Assembly: GCA_019633425.1 (NCBI GenBank)
Contig: WSUB01000124.1
Location: 1 to 64,000 of the forward strand
DNA length: 64,000 bases
Source: Tulasnella sp. 424
Taxonomy: Eukaryota; Basidiomycota; Agaricomycetes; Cantharellales; Tulasnellaceae
Direction: 5' to 3'
Positions 1 to 12,600 of this stretch are shown here, one piece after another. Under the pieces are notes generated by a model. That model worked only from the letters and a program-made list of their open reading frames with translations, did no database searches and was not told the DNA's origin. The stretch's first letter is position 1, and every line of letters begins with the position of its first letter. Made by a program: the position numbers and the translations under genes.

Positions 1-760
1 TCATGGCCCCGAGTTGTCATTCTAATGTAGACTCAAAGTTTAGTCATCTAAAGTTGAAATGAATAGTGAACCCAAGTTACCTGTGAGCCTCCTTAGCGTC
101 CCTGAAGGCAGGGATGTTGACTGTGGCTGTGCTAAGGATTGACGTGTGGTGTGCTAACACGTTGAGGCCCCAAACAGTTGTTCAAATGCAAATTCAAAGG
201 TTAGTAAGCTAAATCCAGAATAAATCGTAGAATAGACTTAGCTATGAGTCCCCTTAGCGTCCCTGAAGGCAAGGAAGGCTGCTGTGGCTGTGCTAGGGCT
301 CGACGTGTGGTTCAACAGGGCGTTGTGGCCCCGAACCGTCGTTCTAATGCAAATTCAAAGGTTAGTAAGCCAAATCCAGAATAAATCGTAGATTATACTT
401 AGTTATGAGTCCCCTTAGCGTCCCTGAAGGCAAGGACAGCTGCTGTGGCTGTGCTAGGGATCGACATGTGGTTCAACGGGGTGTCGTGGCCCTGAACTGT
501 CGTTCTAATGTGAATTCAAAGGTTAGTAATCCAAAGTCGGAACAAATAGCAGAATAAAGTTACTTACAAGTCTCATTAGGGTCGCGGAAGGCATATATGG
601 CAGTTGTGGCTTTGCTAAGGATTGACATGTGGTGTGCCAACATGTTGAGGCCGCCCCAAACCGTCGTTCTAACGCAATTTTGAATGTTAGTCATCAAAAG
701 TGAAGGTTATTAATAGAAAACACTTAGCTATAGCCCTCCTTACCATCCCTAAAGATGTAG
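1..760. repeat. Tandem repeat, about 161-bp unit, nearly five copies
   Basis: A unit of about 161 bp repeats head to tail. The landmark CCTTAGCGTCCCTGAAGGCA starts at 91, 252 and 413, and diverged versions follow near 574 and 738, so the spacing is 161-164 bp. A second landmark (GGCCCCGAACCGTCGTTCTAA and variants) recurs in step near 5, 164, 325, 486 and 650. The copies diverge progressively toward the right end. No reading frame persists through the units. It is a minisatellite-like array that may continue beyond the left edge of the window. Confidence 0.85.
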
Positions 761-920
761 ACACCGCTGCTGCCTCCACTGGAGATAGACAGCAGGGAAG
801 GGGGACGCGGCAGGGTGTTGAGTTGACGAGGCGTTGGCATCGTGGGAATCGCCGACGGCGACTCGACTCTGCTCTGTCAAGAGCCACCCCCACCCCCCCA
901 ACTCATTGTTAACAACCAGG

Positions 921-967
921 TAGATTGATCCCCTCACTCTTTAGCAAAGAGTGAGGGGATAGATCTA
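921..967. repeat. Near-perfect inverted repeat (hairpin)
   Basis: Two 22-bp arms (921-942 and 946-967) are reverse complements with 2 mismatches, separated by a 3-bp loop (AGC). As RNA or single-stranded DNA this would form a strong hairpin. It lies between the tandem repeat and an AT-rich stretch. It could be a remnant of a small palindromic element. No target-site duplication is evident. Confidence 0.7.
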
Positions 968-3318
968 TGAGTCTTTAGGCATAATACACAACTTATTGGA
1001 GAGAAAATATAAATGAATGAGAGGAGAAACAAGGAATTATACTTCAACTTTAACTTTTTTGGTGGGGAAACTGGCAAAAACTATACTAAAGCCTATTCTT
1101 CTATGAAAACTATGTCAGTACACTTTTAGCTATTGCTTACAGTGCCCTAATAATTCAGCAAGGCAATGTGAATATACTGATATAAAATGCTATTATGCTA
1201 TGCAGATATTATTTGCTATAAAGTGCTATAAAGTGATATACAATAATATAACTTGCAATTATATGCTATGCTCTAATATATACTGGTGGCCCAATATATA
1301 GCATATGTGTACTATATAGTTTTCCTAGGAAATATATCCCAAAAGGCTTTTTGCTGATGTTCATGATCGTTTAGCTTGCAAAATTTCTTCGTTTGTTTGC
1401 CCCTCCTTGTATCAACTCAATCTTTTCTGTCACTCCGTCCGAAAAATAAAATAAAATTTTGCAGTGACCGTTTGGTACTCTTTGCTTCGGCTGTTTGTCC
1501 GCTTCGCCCAATGCGTCCCAATCACCGGGGATTTTCCATTGGGCAGCTTTCTCTACTGTTTGGTCGACCTGCTTGGGCGTTTCAAATTTCGGTACGGAGC
1601 CACACGGTTTATAATTATATACACTCTCTCGCGTACACTCAGGCGTTAGCGGTCGATTTCTACTTTTGACTCACATTTTTGTAGGAGCATCCCATCCTCC
1701 CTACTTGCACTACAAACCTACCCGTAACGTAATACCTCTTTTCCTCGCTCACTTCATTCCCTGCTCATTTCACTACTGTCCCCGGTACTCTCTGCATCCG
1801 TGTTATCATCGCTGCTATCTTCATATGCTCTCGTGTATGGCACTCCGGTCTCTCGAGATCTCTTCACCACCATGTGAACATCTCTCTGGCTAAGGGCCTC
1901 CGGCCTTCCACGGAAGGTTCCAGTGACGGGTGCCTGGTGAATAGTTTGTCGTCAAAGTCTTGTAGCAGCCTGATAGTCTGGATCCTGTTTGCGCCCCCCT
2001 TCAAAAGCGGCAGGGTTTATGGGAGCCGCTTTGCCTGAGGTGATTCCAAGAATTCAATCACATGGTTACTTCATCTCGTGACCACTAGCATTCGGACCAT
2101 CTTGAGTTGGCGCGATGAGATGCGGCAATCTCGGTGTATGCGGTCTCGGCGCACCATCATGTCTGCGCATCCGCGCTTCTGATGGCTTTGATTATTGTAA
2201 GTATCAGTTTTAAATTTCTCGTATCTCCTCAATCGTGTATCTGTATTAGAAGCTTAGCCGGTTGTTGCTTCGGCAGTGTTTCAATTACTTGCTTCTCGAT
2301 ATGTCGAACGCCAGACATTCCTCTGGAAAACCGTCGTCTTGGCCGCAATCCGTCTCGTCGCTCGTTTGATGTATGCCTGCCTCGCTTTAGGAGTTGTTTA
2401 AGAGTACGTGATCCGTACTCCCTCCATTTTCCTCATTTGCAATCGTGATGCTTCCTTGGTCACTGCCTTGTGAGACAGTCTGGTCCACTGGTGTCGCGCG
2501 TTGACTTTGCGACGTGCGTGCCGCCGCTTCGGAGTTTGGCGACTGCTTCTATGCTGCTAACTCCACAATATCATCTTCCGTGGCACACCCTAGTCCTCCT
2601 GATGTTTCCGCTTCCCAGGATGCTTTGTCGTTATGGGACCAATTTTCACCGACCTTGTATCTCAAGAGTCGCTCTGTTCTTGTGTCACTCCTCTCGTCCT
2701 GCCTCACTATCGCCCCGACCAGCTGTAGCGAGGCTGAGGCATTATCTTCTCCGAGTTCTACAGCAGAGAGTACCGCGCTAGATTCTGTCCAATTCCGTTA
2801 GTTAGATGGAATATAGATGTGGGTGAATTGGTAGCTATGCATGGCATATAGTTCAAACAAGCAAAGGACTAGACTGGATGTTCATGGGAAAATAACACCT
2901 ATGTCGAGCAAGGTGCAGGCCAGCCGTAAGGCTGTGCTTCCTCAAGTCTTCTGTACCGCAAATAAACCCTCGTCCACTAGTATTCAAGTCCTCCGATTTG
3001 CCACAGAGTCGCTGGCTGGGGGTGTATATACTTATCACAGCGCGCCGGTACGGCCTTCAAATCGGGTTTTACAACTGAGCGGGGCCTTGTCCTTCTCTTT
3101 CAAGCGCAATGAATTTTCTGTCTATCCTGCCCACATTGCGCCTTCACTTGCTTCCCACCTCCTGGGGAGAACCCACTGAAGTACTCGATATACCCTGAAG
3201 CCGTAATCAGAGTCTTGCTCGTACCATGATCCAGCCTCCCTTGATTCCGTCCTTGAGACCAGAGCGAAGCCATAATCTGGCCTTTTCAAGACTGAGGAGC
3301 GGCTGGTTGAAGAGGAGT
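968..3318. other. Gene-poor stretch with an AT-rich low-complexity segment
   Basis: From about 970 to 1370 the sequence is AT-rich, with repeated ATATA and GCTATAAAGTG motifs. From 1376 to 2840 there are only short open frames. One of them (2514-2804, plus strand, serine-rich, about 95 residues) has no clear start codon or splice context. From about 2930 to 3318 the sequence is related to 5300-5500, the tail of the second helical-domain gene, so it is the 3' flank of the duplicated unit. No gene can be supported in this interval. Confidence 0.5.
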
Positions 3319-4340
3319 TCAGCCAACAAAGACTTTCCATTGAACCCACACGGTACTGACTTGGAGTTCCTCCAGTACAACACAAATCATGTCCTGACAC
3401 CGCTTCAGTGCTTCAGCCTGAGCACTTGACAATAACACGTTCTGAAGGGTTCCTTGTTCGTGGAGTATCTTCCCCACAGCTTGGAGCTCGCTACTGAATC
3501 ACTTTCAGCGATACTGTAGCAACTCGCTAATTTGGGTAAATACCTTTGTAACTCGGTAATAGTTTTAACAAACCCTTCTCTTTGAAGTTCGCCAGACAGC
3601 TTCGTGAAGCGTCCCAGAAGCTCGGACAGCCGTGCCCTACGAATCTCAAGATCCTTGGATAGTTCCGTATTACTATCTATTATCTTGGTGGATGGCCGGC
3701 GTCAGATGAAACAGGCCACGAAAAAATGATGCACAAAACGTTGCCTCACATGAATTATCTTAATGACCGCCAACGCCACCCTAGTACCTATTCCGACTCC
3801 CAATCCAAATACTGGGAGCACTCTCGTTATGGCTTCGATGGTCTCAAAGGTTCTCTTCACTCCGTCCAGTCTTTCACGGCGCTGCCCAACAGCTTGGTCT
3901 GGCAGGTCTTGGGCGTTCGAAGCCTGAGACCGAAGTTTCCCCGCGTCAACTGCTGGTTGCGGTCTTGAAATGGCCTTCTGAGGAGAGCTAGCGAGGAGGT
4001 TGGGATTGGTGCTCGGAGCCTGTAAGACCGGCGTTGCCTGGATGTCAACGTCTGTGGGCCCATTTCCTTCGCTGTTCGGTGCAAGTGAATGCGTGCTAAC
4101 TTGGTCTTTCAAAGCGTGTTCTGCGGCTACTTAGTCAATTGCGAATATCTGCATGGATCAGTGGTACTTACGAGTCCCATCGTCGTGTTCCGGGTGATCC
4201 TATGAACGATCAGGGTTTGAGCGCTGGGCAGCGTGCACTGCAAACAATCGCCGCACCTGACAGGTTGGAGTTGCCAAAGATGCGCCAACAGAGGCTAAAG
4301 GTCTTGCGGACGTGCCGCTTGGATTTCCGTCGTTGCTCAT
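3319..4340 (-). CDS. Helical-domain-only relative of the neighbouring NLR, 264 aa
   Basis: The spliced model has exons 4340-4257, 4199-4172, 4120-3750, 3683-3544 and 3490-3319. The last three and the 28-nt second exon match exons 4-7 of the full NLR at 7323-12600 in order, phase and nearly in size. After a Ser/Thr/Pro/Gln-rich linker the protein has the RRERLDGVKRTFETIEAI helix, a glycine-spaced hydrophobic segment (LPVFGLGVGIGTRVALAVIKII) and further amphipathic helices ending near EELQ. It stops 13 codons later, where the full receptor splices on toward NACHT. The helices resemble the HeLo/MLKL-type four-helix bundles of fungal cell-death proteins; that reading is inferred. Compared with the receptor it lacks the counterparts of exons 2 and 3. 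It could be a free effector, a regulator, or a truncated copy that stayed open by chance. Confidence 0.6.
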
Positions 4341-5392
4341 GCTTGGTTATGATTGGTATTTCCTTTCAGAGTAACGTCAACTTGGAAAGAGGTGAAGGGT
4401 GATCAGAGATGTCTCCAGTGGCAACAACTGTCCTTCCCACGGTTACGAAATTTCGGTGTCGAGGAACGACCAGTTCGCGGCAACATTGGGAGTGAAGTCA
4501 AGAGTACTTTTCGTATCTCTTCACCAAATCTATTTTACTTGTTTCCTCTGAATGTATAAGCCGAGATCTAGTATCTGGTTTATCTTGTTAATTCTATTCA
4601 ATGAATTTTTTTCTAGCTCGTTGGTTACAATTTCTGGTCAACGCTAACTACGCCGTGGGATGGAATAAGAGTCAAGCGATTCTTGCTAGGGGATGAGACG
4701 ATTTAGGTTGCCTCTACTGAGCCTTGGCAAGAATAGAATAGTTGGTCCCCCGGGAGCATCTGTCGCTGGCTTGAAGCGAACATGCACTTACGGTCGCGGA
4801 GAGCTTGGTCATGATCAGGATTCAAAGTTGTCGTGGACCTACGGATATTGGCTCGATGGTGGTGACATGAAGCAAAACCTGGAGTCCAGATGGTCCCGTA
4901 GCCAGCAAGCAGGAAGGAGCGTCGCCTTCTTGGGAAAAGTCGTTGGGAAGGATGTTAGGGGCGGATGTGAATGTGAGTGCCGCTAACGGAGCAAGTGAAA
5001 GGCAGAAATACTAGAAGTTGACATTGACCGTAATTAGCGCAGGGAGAAGTCTCGTACAGCTGGATCTGGCAGAGGTAAATGCTGTGGCCCGTGCGTCATC
5101 AGATGACTAAGCATTGCAACGAACTCACACTACCTTAACCCTTCTCCTTGTCACCGGTGACTTACAACAAACCACAGCAGACGGAGAGGTTCACTAGCCT
5201 ATACATGCACGCTTGGGTCTTTCGGAGTAGGTGACAAGCAAATCCCGATAGGGTCGAACGAAAAAGAGCGCCTCACGTCCCCTGAGCGGTTCAACGTAAG
5301 AGACCCTCGCACACCGCAAATAAAGTCTCGTCCCTCAGTATTCAAGTCTTCCAATTCGCTGAAGAGTCACCAGCCAGGGGTGTATATATTGA
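4341..5392. other. Intergenic stretch, no gene seen
   Basis: This is the upstream region of the first helical-domain gene and the downstream flank of the second. Only short, unconvincing frames are present (for example 4693-4986). From about 5300 to 5392 the sequence resembles 2950-3050, the equivalent 3' flank of the other duplicate. Confidence 0.5.
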
Positions 5393-6659
5393 TCACAGCG
5401 CGCTGGTCCGGCATTCAAACGCGGTTTTACAACAAAGCGGACCCTGTCCGTCACTTTCTAAGCGCGATGGGTTTTTTGTCTGTCCTGCCCGCATTGCGTC
5501 TTCAGTTCTTCCCGCCTCCTGGAGATAGCCACTGATTAGCTCGATGTACGCTGAAATCGTAATCAGAGCCTTGCTCGTGCCGTGAACCAGCGGAGCGGCT
5601 GAGTAAGTTGAGGAAATCAGCCGACGAGATTTCCATCGAACCCACACGACACTGACTTGAATTTCTTCCAACAACACAACACGAATCATGTCTTGACACA
5701 GCCTCAGCGTTTCAGCCTGATCACTTGTCAAAAACACGTCCTGAAGGGCTGCTTGTTTATTCAACTCTTGTATTATTTTCCCCACGGCTTGGAGTTCGCT
5801 GTGAAACCACTGTCAACGACGGTGTAGCGGTTTTCCAATTTGAGTAAATACCTTCGTAACTCGGTAATAGTTTCAAGAAACCCCATTCTTTGAGGGTCGC
5901 CAGGCAGCTTCGCGAAGCGTCCCAGAAGCTCGGATAACCGTGTCATACGAGCTTCAAGCTCGTTGGCGATCTCAGGTTTACTATCCATTGTCTTGATGGA
6001 GGGCCGGTATCAGATGAAAAGCTACGAAAAATGATGCACAAAAAGTCGCCTCACCTGGATGACTCTCACAATCACCAACCCCACTTTGGCACCGGCTCCG
6101 ACGTAGAACCCAAGTATGGGTATCGATCCCCATCTGGCTCCGACGGTTTCGAAGCTCCTCCGCAGTGCGTCCAATCTTTCACGGCGTCGCTCAACAGTTT
6201 GGTCTAGCAGGCTCTCAGCGCTGGCGGACTGAAGCTGAGTTTTCCCCTCGTCAGCTGCTGATTGCGGTCCTGCAATGGCCATCTGGGGAGAGCTATCGAG
6301 GAGGGTGAGATGGGTGCTCGGAGCTTGCAAGACCGGCGTTGCCTGAACGCCACTGTTCGTCGGCCCATTTTCCTCGCTGTTCGGTGCCAGCAAACACGTG
6401 CTAGCGTCGCCTTGCAAAACGGTTTCTTATAGCTACTTGGTCAATTGCGAGTATCTGCATGGATTTAGTGGTGCTTACGGGTCGTATCGTTGTGTTCCAG
6501 GTGATCCTATTCACGATTACGGTTTGAGTGCGGAAATTACGGCGAGCGCGTCTGCGCCCAACGCCGCCGTACCTGAAGGGTTGCAGTGGCCGAGGATGCC
6601 CCAACAGATGCTAGTAGAGGTGTTGCGGATGTGCCGCTTGGATTTCCATCTTTGCCCAT
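5393..6659 (-). CDS. Second helical-domain-only relative of the NLR, 343 aa
   Basis: Exons are 6659-6573, 6506-6479, 6425-6055, 5991-5852 and 5798-5393. The 28-, 371- and 140-nt exons are exactly the same lengths as in the gene at 3319-4340, and the 28- and 140-nt exons also match the full NLR in size. The order is: short Ser/Thr-rich N-terminus, linker, RRERLDALRRSFETVGA helix, glycine-spaced hydrophobic segment (IPILGFYVGAGAKVGLVIVRV), then further helices to LLEEIQ. The frame then runs on for about 90 codons, through the point where the receptor has a splice donor, giving a tail without recognisable domain. No P-loop or WD40 sequence follows. It is probably a duplicate of the gene at 3319-4340, since upstream and downstream flanks also match. 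Function is inferred from the relation to the receptor; the tail may not be translated if an alternative splice is used. Confidence 0.6.
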
Positions 6660-7322
6660 GCTTGGTTAGGACTGGTACTTCTTTCAGAGTAACGTCCACT
6701 GGGAAGGCGTGAAGGGTGTAGCGAGAGATATGGCGAAACAATTGGCCTTCCCACGGTTACAAACTTGCAACGTGGGCCGTGACTACAAAGGGGTTGCTCG
6801 CCCCATAATAATAACACGTGGATACATACTACCAGATACTCAAAGTGTCTAACGAATGTGTTAGCGCACATCTCAGTCAAAGATACAAGGTATTCTTTGC
6901 ATGGCACAGATGAGGGAGTAATCTTTTGCAGTGCGCATGTGCTAGAGAGGGTGACGTAACAGCCTGGGCTCGGATATCATCGCCGAATGTTTGTATCTCG
7001 CCAGACTAAACAGTTCCGCGCACGAGAATGTTCGTAGAAAGGACACATCCAGTACGACTGAAGAACCTCCTGAGATGCGAGGGTCTCAAAGCGCAAGTCC
7101 TTTCTTGTCTCTAATTCCTAGTTGTCACTTCGTATCCAGTAATCCCAACCGTTCGGCGTTTGTCGACGCTCTCCACTGGTTGCAACGGTTTGTTCCGGTG
7201 GCCTGGGTTGAACACTGCCACCACGTGCCTTTTTTCTTTCATTGTTCATCCCTCACATCCATCGACCCCCCGTACACACTTCGCCAACGTTACCATTGAT
7301 CAGACGTCAGCGATAATCAACC
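6660..7322. promoter_or_regulatory. Divergent upstream region between a helical-domain gene and the NLR
   Basis: These 663 bp separate the start codons of the minus-strand helical-domain gene and the plus-strand full-length receptor, so they must hold both promoters. A 102-codon open frame (6991-7299) lies inside but has no start context or homologue. No clear TATA box was recognised. Confidence 0.45.
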
Positions 7323-10300
7323 ATGAGTAGCAGAGGAAATTCAAGCGACCCGCCGACGAAATCGTCATCCTCCCGCCGAATCGAGCCGAAAGTCCCTCAG
7401 AACCAACCCCCCCAAGGCAGCTTGTACACTCGACTAGAAAATGCTAAACAGGACGCGACCTCAATTCTTCGGGTACTAGCTTCCTTTCACCTTATCCCGG
7501 GTTACCGACTAACAACACCATAGGACATATCAAGCTGGCCTCAAGACTCGGCCATCACGGTGAAAGGGCTCATGGAAACCATTAATAGCACTCCCGACTT
7601 GACGGACTTGCCCTTGGGAACAACTTCCAACGCTGGAAGGCTGCGGGACTCGATTGAACAAGTCACTTTGTGCGTGCCATCGGCCTCTGTGGTTGTCCTT
7701 TCAGCGCGAGAGTAACCATGTGTACGCCGCAGAATCATGGAAGACGTTTGTGTACGATTAAAAAAAACGCATAGAAAATACGGATCGAATAGAGAGTTTT
7801 CAGACAGAATCAAGTACCCATTCGCAACGCTAACCAAGGACGGATGTGGCACAGCCTTACGAGGATGCTACAACGATATCGACAAGGCTCTGGCTGCCCT
7901 TCGTGTAAGGCAATTATTTTGACTGTCTGTTGCATTCCTTGACTCATGCGTACCGTTTAAAGGATCGCCTAGCGGACGAGCTTGTGACGCGTAAGCATTC
8001 CCGCTAGTGTAGTGAGATGAGACTAACCTGCTTGCAATAGAACGCCGTCTGAGCGGCCGAGTGAGCGAGAGTCCAGCGGTACAGGCTAACAACCAAAATC
8101 ACCCAACCGCAGCGGACTCTGCGACAACTCCTGTCCCGCAACCTTCTGGTAACCTCCTCACCAGTACCCACGGAAAAAACGTTTCGACACCTCAACGGTC
8201 ACCTAGCCAAGCGGCAACGTCCCTCAGCAACGATACCCACCCAGAGCAAACAGCCGCGCGGCGTCGTGACAGGTTGGAGGTAGCGCGGATCACCTTTGAG
8301 ACGATCCAAACGATATCAGGAACAATTCCTGTGGTGGGAAGCTACATCGGGGCCGGTTCCAAAGTGGGATTGACGGTTGTCCAGATGATTCAGGTGACGG
8401 AAATTGCGCATCATTTGTTACCTTTCCATCTGACATCTTACCTATGTGAAGACAATGGATAGTAATACGGAAGCGGCCAAGGACCTAGAGAGTCGTACAG
8501 GCCGGCTATCCGACCTTCTGGGTCACTTTAAGAAGAGGTCAACTGAATGTCCACGGGAGGAATTTCTTCAACAGATTACCAAATTACAAAGGTCGTCGAA
8601 TTCACTCAGCCAGCCTGACGCGCCAGAGAATTGCTGACATTCTCTCTTCAGCGAGCTTCAATCTATACGGAACAAGATCAACGAGCTGAACTCACAAGGA
8701 ACTCTCCGGAACGTACTTACCTCTAGTGGTCAGGCCGAAGCATTGAAGGGGTATCAAGAAACAATCCGCGTCGCATTGGAAGAACTTCAGGTCAGTGCCT
8801 CGTTTCCCATAGAAATGCCACGAGCTGAACTTGGCTCTCATCAGCTGCTCGCTAGTCTCAACACTGCCAATCTTCTCAATGAACTATGTGGGTTTTACTG
8901 GCTCCGAGAGGTGACCTTGGGCTAATAGCGCTGTTTTAGACGATACAGAGATACGAAAAGAACAACGTCGCCTGCTGGATCGTCTTGGAGATGCGGGTTA
9001 CGGAGCGCGAGGCAGCGCGATTGAAGAGGTCATCTGTCTCCCTGGAACGAGAGTGGAAGTACTCGAACGCATCGACGACTGGATCAGGGACGCGACGCCG
9101 TCTGATCGGGTACTGTGGATACGTGGAATGGCCGGCCGTGGCAAATCTACCCTCGCAACAACGGTGGCGTACAATTGGAGATATCGGGCCGCATTTGCCA
9201 TCTTTCATTTTCGGCGGGGCCAGAATGCTTTGGATCAACGCATCGTCTGCTCTCTCGCCAGGCAGCTCGGCAGCAGCGCGATGCCGGGTGTCAAGGAAGC
9301 GATCCTGCAGAGCATACGGGAGAACGAAGATATTGGCCATGAACGTCTTCAGGAGCAGTTCAAGCTCCTCTTCGTCGCCTCCGCCGAAAGGCTCCGACAA
9401 ACCACCCACCCGATTGTAGTCGTGGTGGATGCGCTTGACGAATGCGAGGATACCAAATACGCGGTAGATTTCGTGAACCTTATTCATCAGCATGCCTCGT
9501 CATTCCCAACCAACTTCAAATTCCTTCTCACCACCCGCCCTGAGACCCCACTTCTTGAGGCCCTAACGCCGCGACAATGGCGAACGGAAGATCTAGACAT
9601 TGCAACCACTATCGACCAAGATATCGAAGAACTCCTTCAGCGTCGTTTATCAGTAATCAGGGAGAAGCGTGGCCTTGGAGGTGACTGGCCAACACAAGAC
9701 GATATTCGATCACTCGTACAAATGAGCCAGGGCCTGTTCCAATGGGCGCAAACCGCGATGGAATACATCTCAGAGGGGTCACCGGAGTTGCGTCTAGAAG
9801 AGCTCCTGGAGTCCCCGTCGCTCTGCGATGGTCTGGACAAGTTGTACGTTCAAATCCTTTCCAAGGCATACGAAAAGGCGAAGAAACGACAGGGGAGAGC
9901 TGAGCTTCTCCTCCGCCTTCTCGGCACGCTGGCGGCGGCTGCGTATCCTGTTTCACTCGATATCTTCACCTACCTAGCCGCCGACAAAGCCATGTTCCGC
10001 AACAAAACCCAACAGCAAACAATCCAGCTTCTTCGTCTGGAGATTCTGTGCGACCTCGGATCTCTAGTCTATCTTCCCGACTCATCGAACCAGCCCATGC
10101 GACTCGTGCACACTTCAGTCCGGGATTTACTCGTCGACCAACGACGATGCGGTGGGGAGCCTTATTTCATCGACCTCGGTCAGAATCACCGCACTCTTAC
10201 GGTTCATTGTTTGTCTCTAATGGCAAGGAATCTTCGGGAGAACATATGCAAGCTCTCGGATCTGTCGAAGTCGAATGCCGAGGTTCAGGAGATTGTGGAT

Positions 10301-12600
10301 CGTGACGTGCCCAAGGGCCTTGAGTATTGCTGCCGGTCATGGTCGATGCATCTCATAGCGGGAAGGTGGTTCACGGAAACGCCGGAGACTTTGTTCGAAT
10401 TGGCATGGTCCGATTTCAAGTCGCTCAGCGAAAGGAAGATCCTATGCTGGCTCGAGGTCATGAGCCTTGTCGGGGCTACCATCGATGCAATGACAATGGC
10501 AAAAAAGGTTCATGCGTGGCTTAAGGTAAGCACTCAATAACATTCAAACCGCATTGCGAGAGATTGAAATTAACCAAACTCTTGTCACAGGGGAACCCCA
10601 ACACGAAGGTTGACTCGGAGCTCGTGACCATTTGGGACAATGCTCATCGGTTCATCGCATCATTTCTAGAACCAATCTCATTCGGTGCACTACACATATA
10701 CGCCTCGGCACTCCCTTTCTGTCCAACGAACACAAAACTCTGGAAGTACTATTCCAGCCACGCATTGAACCGCGTATTGCATGGCCCGCAGGATCTGGTA
10801 TGGTCTCCGTATCTCTGGGCCCGCTCGGCCGGTGCAGCGGTGCGGGTTGTCATGTTCCTGCGTGACGGAAAAGTCCTTGCATCGGGAGGTGCGGATCACA
10901 AGATTCGATTATGGGACTGCGAGACCGGCACGCAGTTGGGAGAACCTCTGACGGGCCATAGCAGTACTGTCGTATCACTCGCTCAATCACCTGACGGTAA
11001 AATCCTTGCATCGGGATCGGACAAAGGCACCATCTGCTTGTGGAATGCTGAGACTGGCGATCTGTTGGGTCAGCCTCTCGAAGGTCATCCAGCCATGATC
11101 TGGTCTCTCGCCTTCTCCCCAGATGGCAATACCATTGCCGTCGTCTCCGATTTCCTGAGACTTCAATTCTGGGATTGCAAAACGGGCATGTCGGTCGGAT
11201 CGCCTGTAGTCTCTCACCTCCCCCGTTTGGTGTGTGCAGCAACCTCGCCGGATGCCAAAGTCTTAGCGTTGACCGTCCGGGGGGATAGTGGGACCATCCA
11301 TTTGTTAGACGCAGTAACTGGGAGGCCATTGGTTGAACCCTTGAGAGGCCACAGCAGAAACGTCGGGTATTTGGCCTTTACCCCGGACGGAAAAATCCTT
11401 GCATCCAGCTCCTACGACGGAACGATCAAATTTTGGGAGTTGAAAACCGGTGCACCCATCCATTTTCCACTCAGGGTGGATGACAGTCCAATTTCTGTCC
11501 TTGCCTTCTCCCCTAATGGCGATATCCTCGCTTCAGGGCACGGTAACCAAACTATTCAGTTTTGGGATGTAAGGACCGGAACGAAGTGCGGTGCATATCA
11601 AACCCATCATACTTCATCCATCAAAAGCCTCTCATTCTCACCAAACGGCAAGATCCTCGCATCAGGATCTACAGATGAGACGGTGAAGCTATGGGATGTT
11701 CAGGGCACTGTGCCTGTGACCGATTTGGAAGGACATCGACCCGACGACTGCAGGACATTCGCCATCGCCTTCTCGTTCGATGGCAAAGTTCTTGCCTCCG
11801 GCGGTGATGACAAAACCATTCACCTGTGGGATGCCGAGACTGGAACACTGTTGAATTCGCTCCCAGCATGTCACAGTGAGAGCATTTCCTCCCTCGTCTT
11901 TTCTCCGAATGGGATGATTCTCGCATCTGCGTCCGAGGATAAAACAATCCGCTTGTGGGATACTAAGACCCGGGGGCTGCTGGGTGCGCCTCTTACTGGT
12001 CATACAGCGGATGTGAATGTCGTAGCTTTTTCACCGGATGGAAAAATTCTAGCGTCTGGCTCCGATGACACAACCATCCGGCTGTGGGATGCGAGCTCCA
12101 GAACACCACTGGGTGCGTCTCGGAGCTGTCACGACTCCCCAGTTTATTCCTTGGCATTCTCGCCAAATGGCAGACTCCTCGCTTCTGGATGCTTTGACGG
12201 AACGGTTCGACTATGGGATACCGAGACCGGTGTGCCTATAGCCTCCTCTCAAGGAGATATAGCCGATTTGCCACTTTCACTGGACTTCATATCGGAAGGG
12301 AAGCTCGTCGCTAAAGATCACTCGAATGCGGTTGTGCTTTACGACATCCTCCCATTCCGAAGGTGTGATCTGGATGCAACGATCGAGTATCGTGCCCATA
12401 GATATTTTCCAAACCCATTTAATTCTCTTACATTTCAAGGACCTTGGGTTTCTTATCTCGCCCAACGCTTGCTTTGGGTTCCCTCACGGTACTGGTCTCG
12501 CAAGAACACCAGGATTTTAATCTGCCGAGGGAGACTAGCATTTATTAGCCCGAACGACGAGCTTTTCATTCTAGATGTCTCTGGGTCACTGACTCTTTGA
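7323..12600 (+). CDS. NLR-type immune receptor: helical N-terminus, NACHT, WD40 repeats (1588 aa)
   Basis: Ten exons splice into one open frame: 7323-7472, 7524-7669, 7733-7904, 7963-7990, 8041-8393, 8452-8591, 8652-8790, 8845-8887, 8940-10525 and 10591-12600. Residues about 1-165 are a helical region unique to this copy. Residues about 240-390 are the helical domain shared with the two neighbouring minus-strand genes, including a glycine-spaced segment near 262-283. The NACHT ATPase has Walker A GMAGRGKS at 453-460, Walker B VVVVDALDE ending at 558, and a LTTRPE strand after it. A winged-helix-like region holds the HTSVRDLLVD motif common in Agaricomycete NWD2-like receptors. Eleven clear and one degenerate WD40 repeat fill residues about 1000-1500. 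By family knowledge the WD40 part senses a ligand, NACHT oligomerises, and the N-terminus acts as output. All ATPase motifs look intact. Exon 8 (43 nt) is the least certain junction, but its phase fits. Confidence 0.85.

Noticed and set aside
1..760. CRISPR array
   Set aside because: The repeat unit is continuous and about 161 bp long, with no alternation of short repeats and unique spacers, and the DNA is eukaryotic.
2514..2804. Serine-rich plus-strand frame of about 95 codons
   Set aside because: No ATG, no convincing introns around it and no relative in the window.
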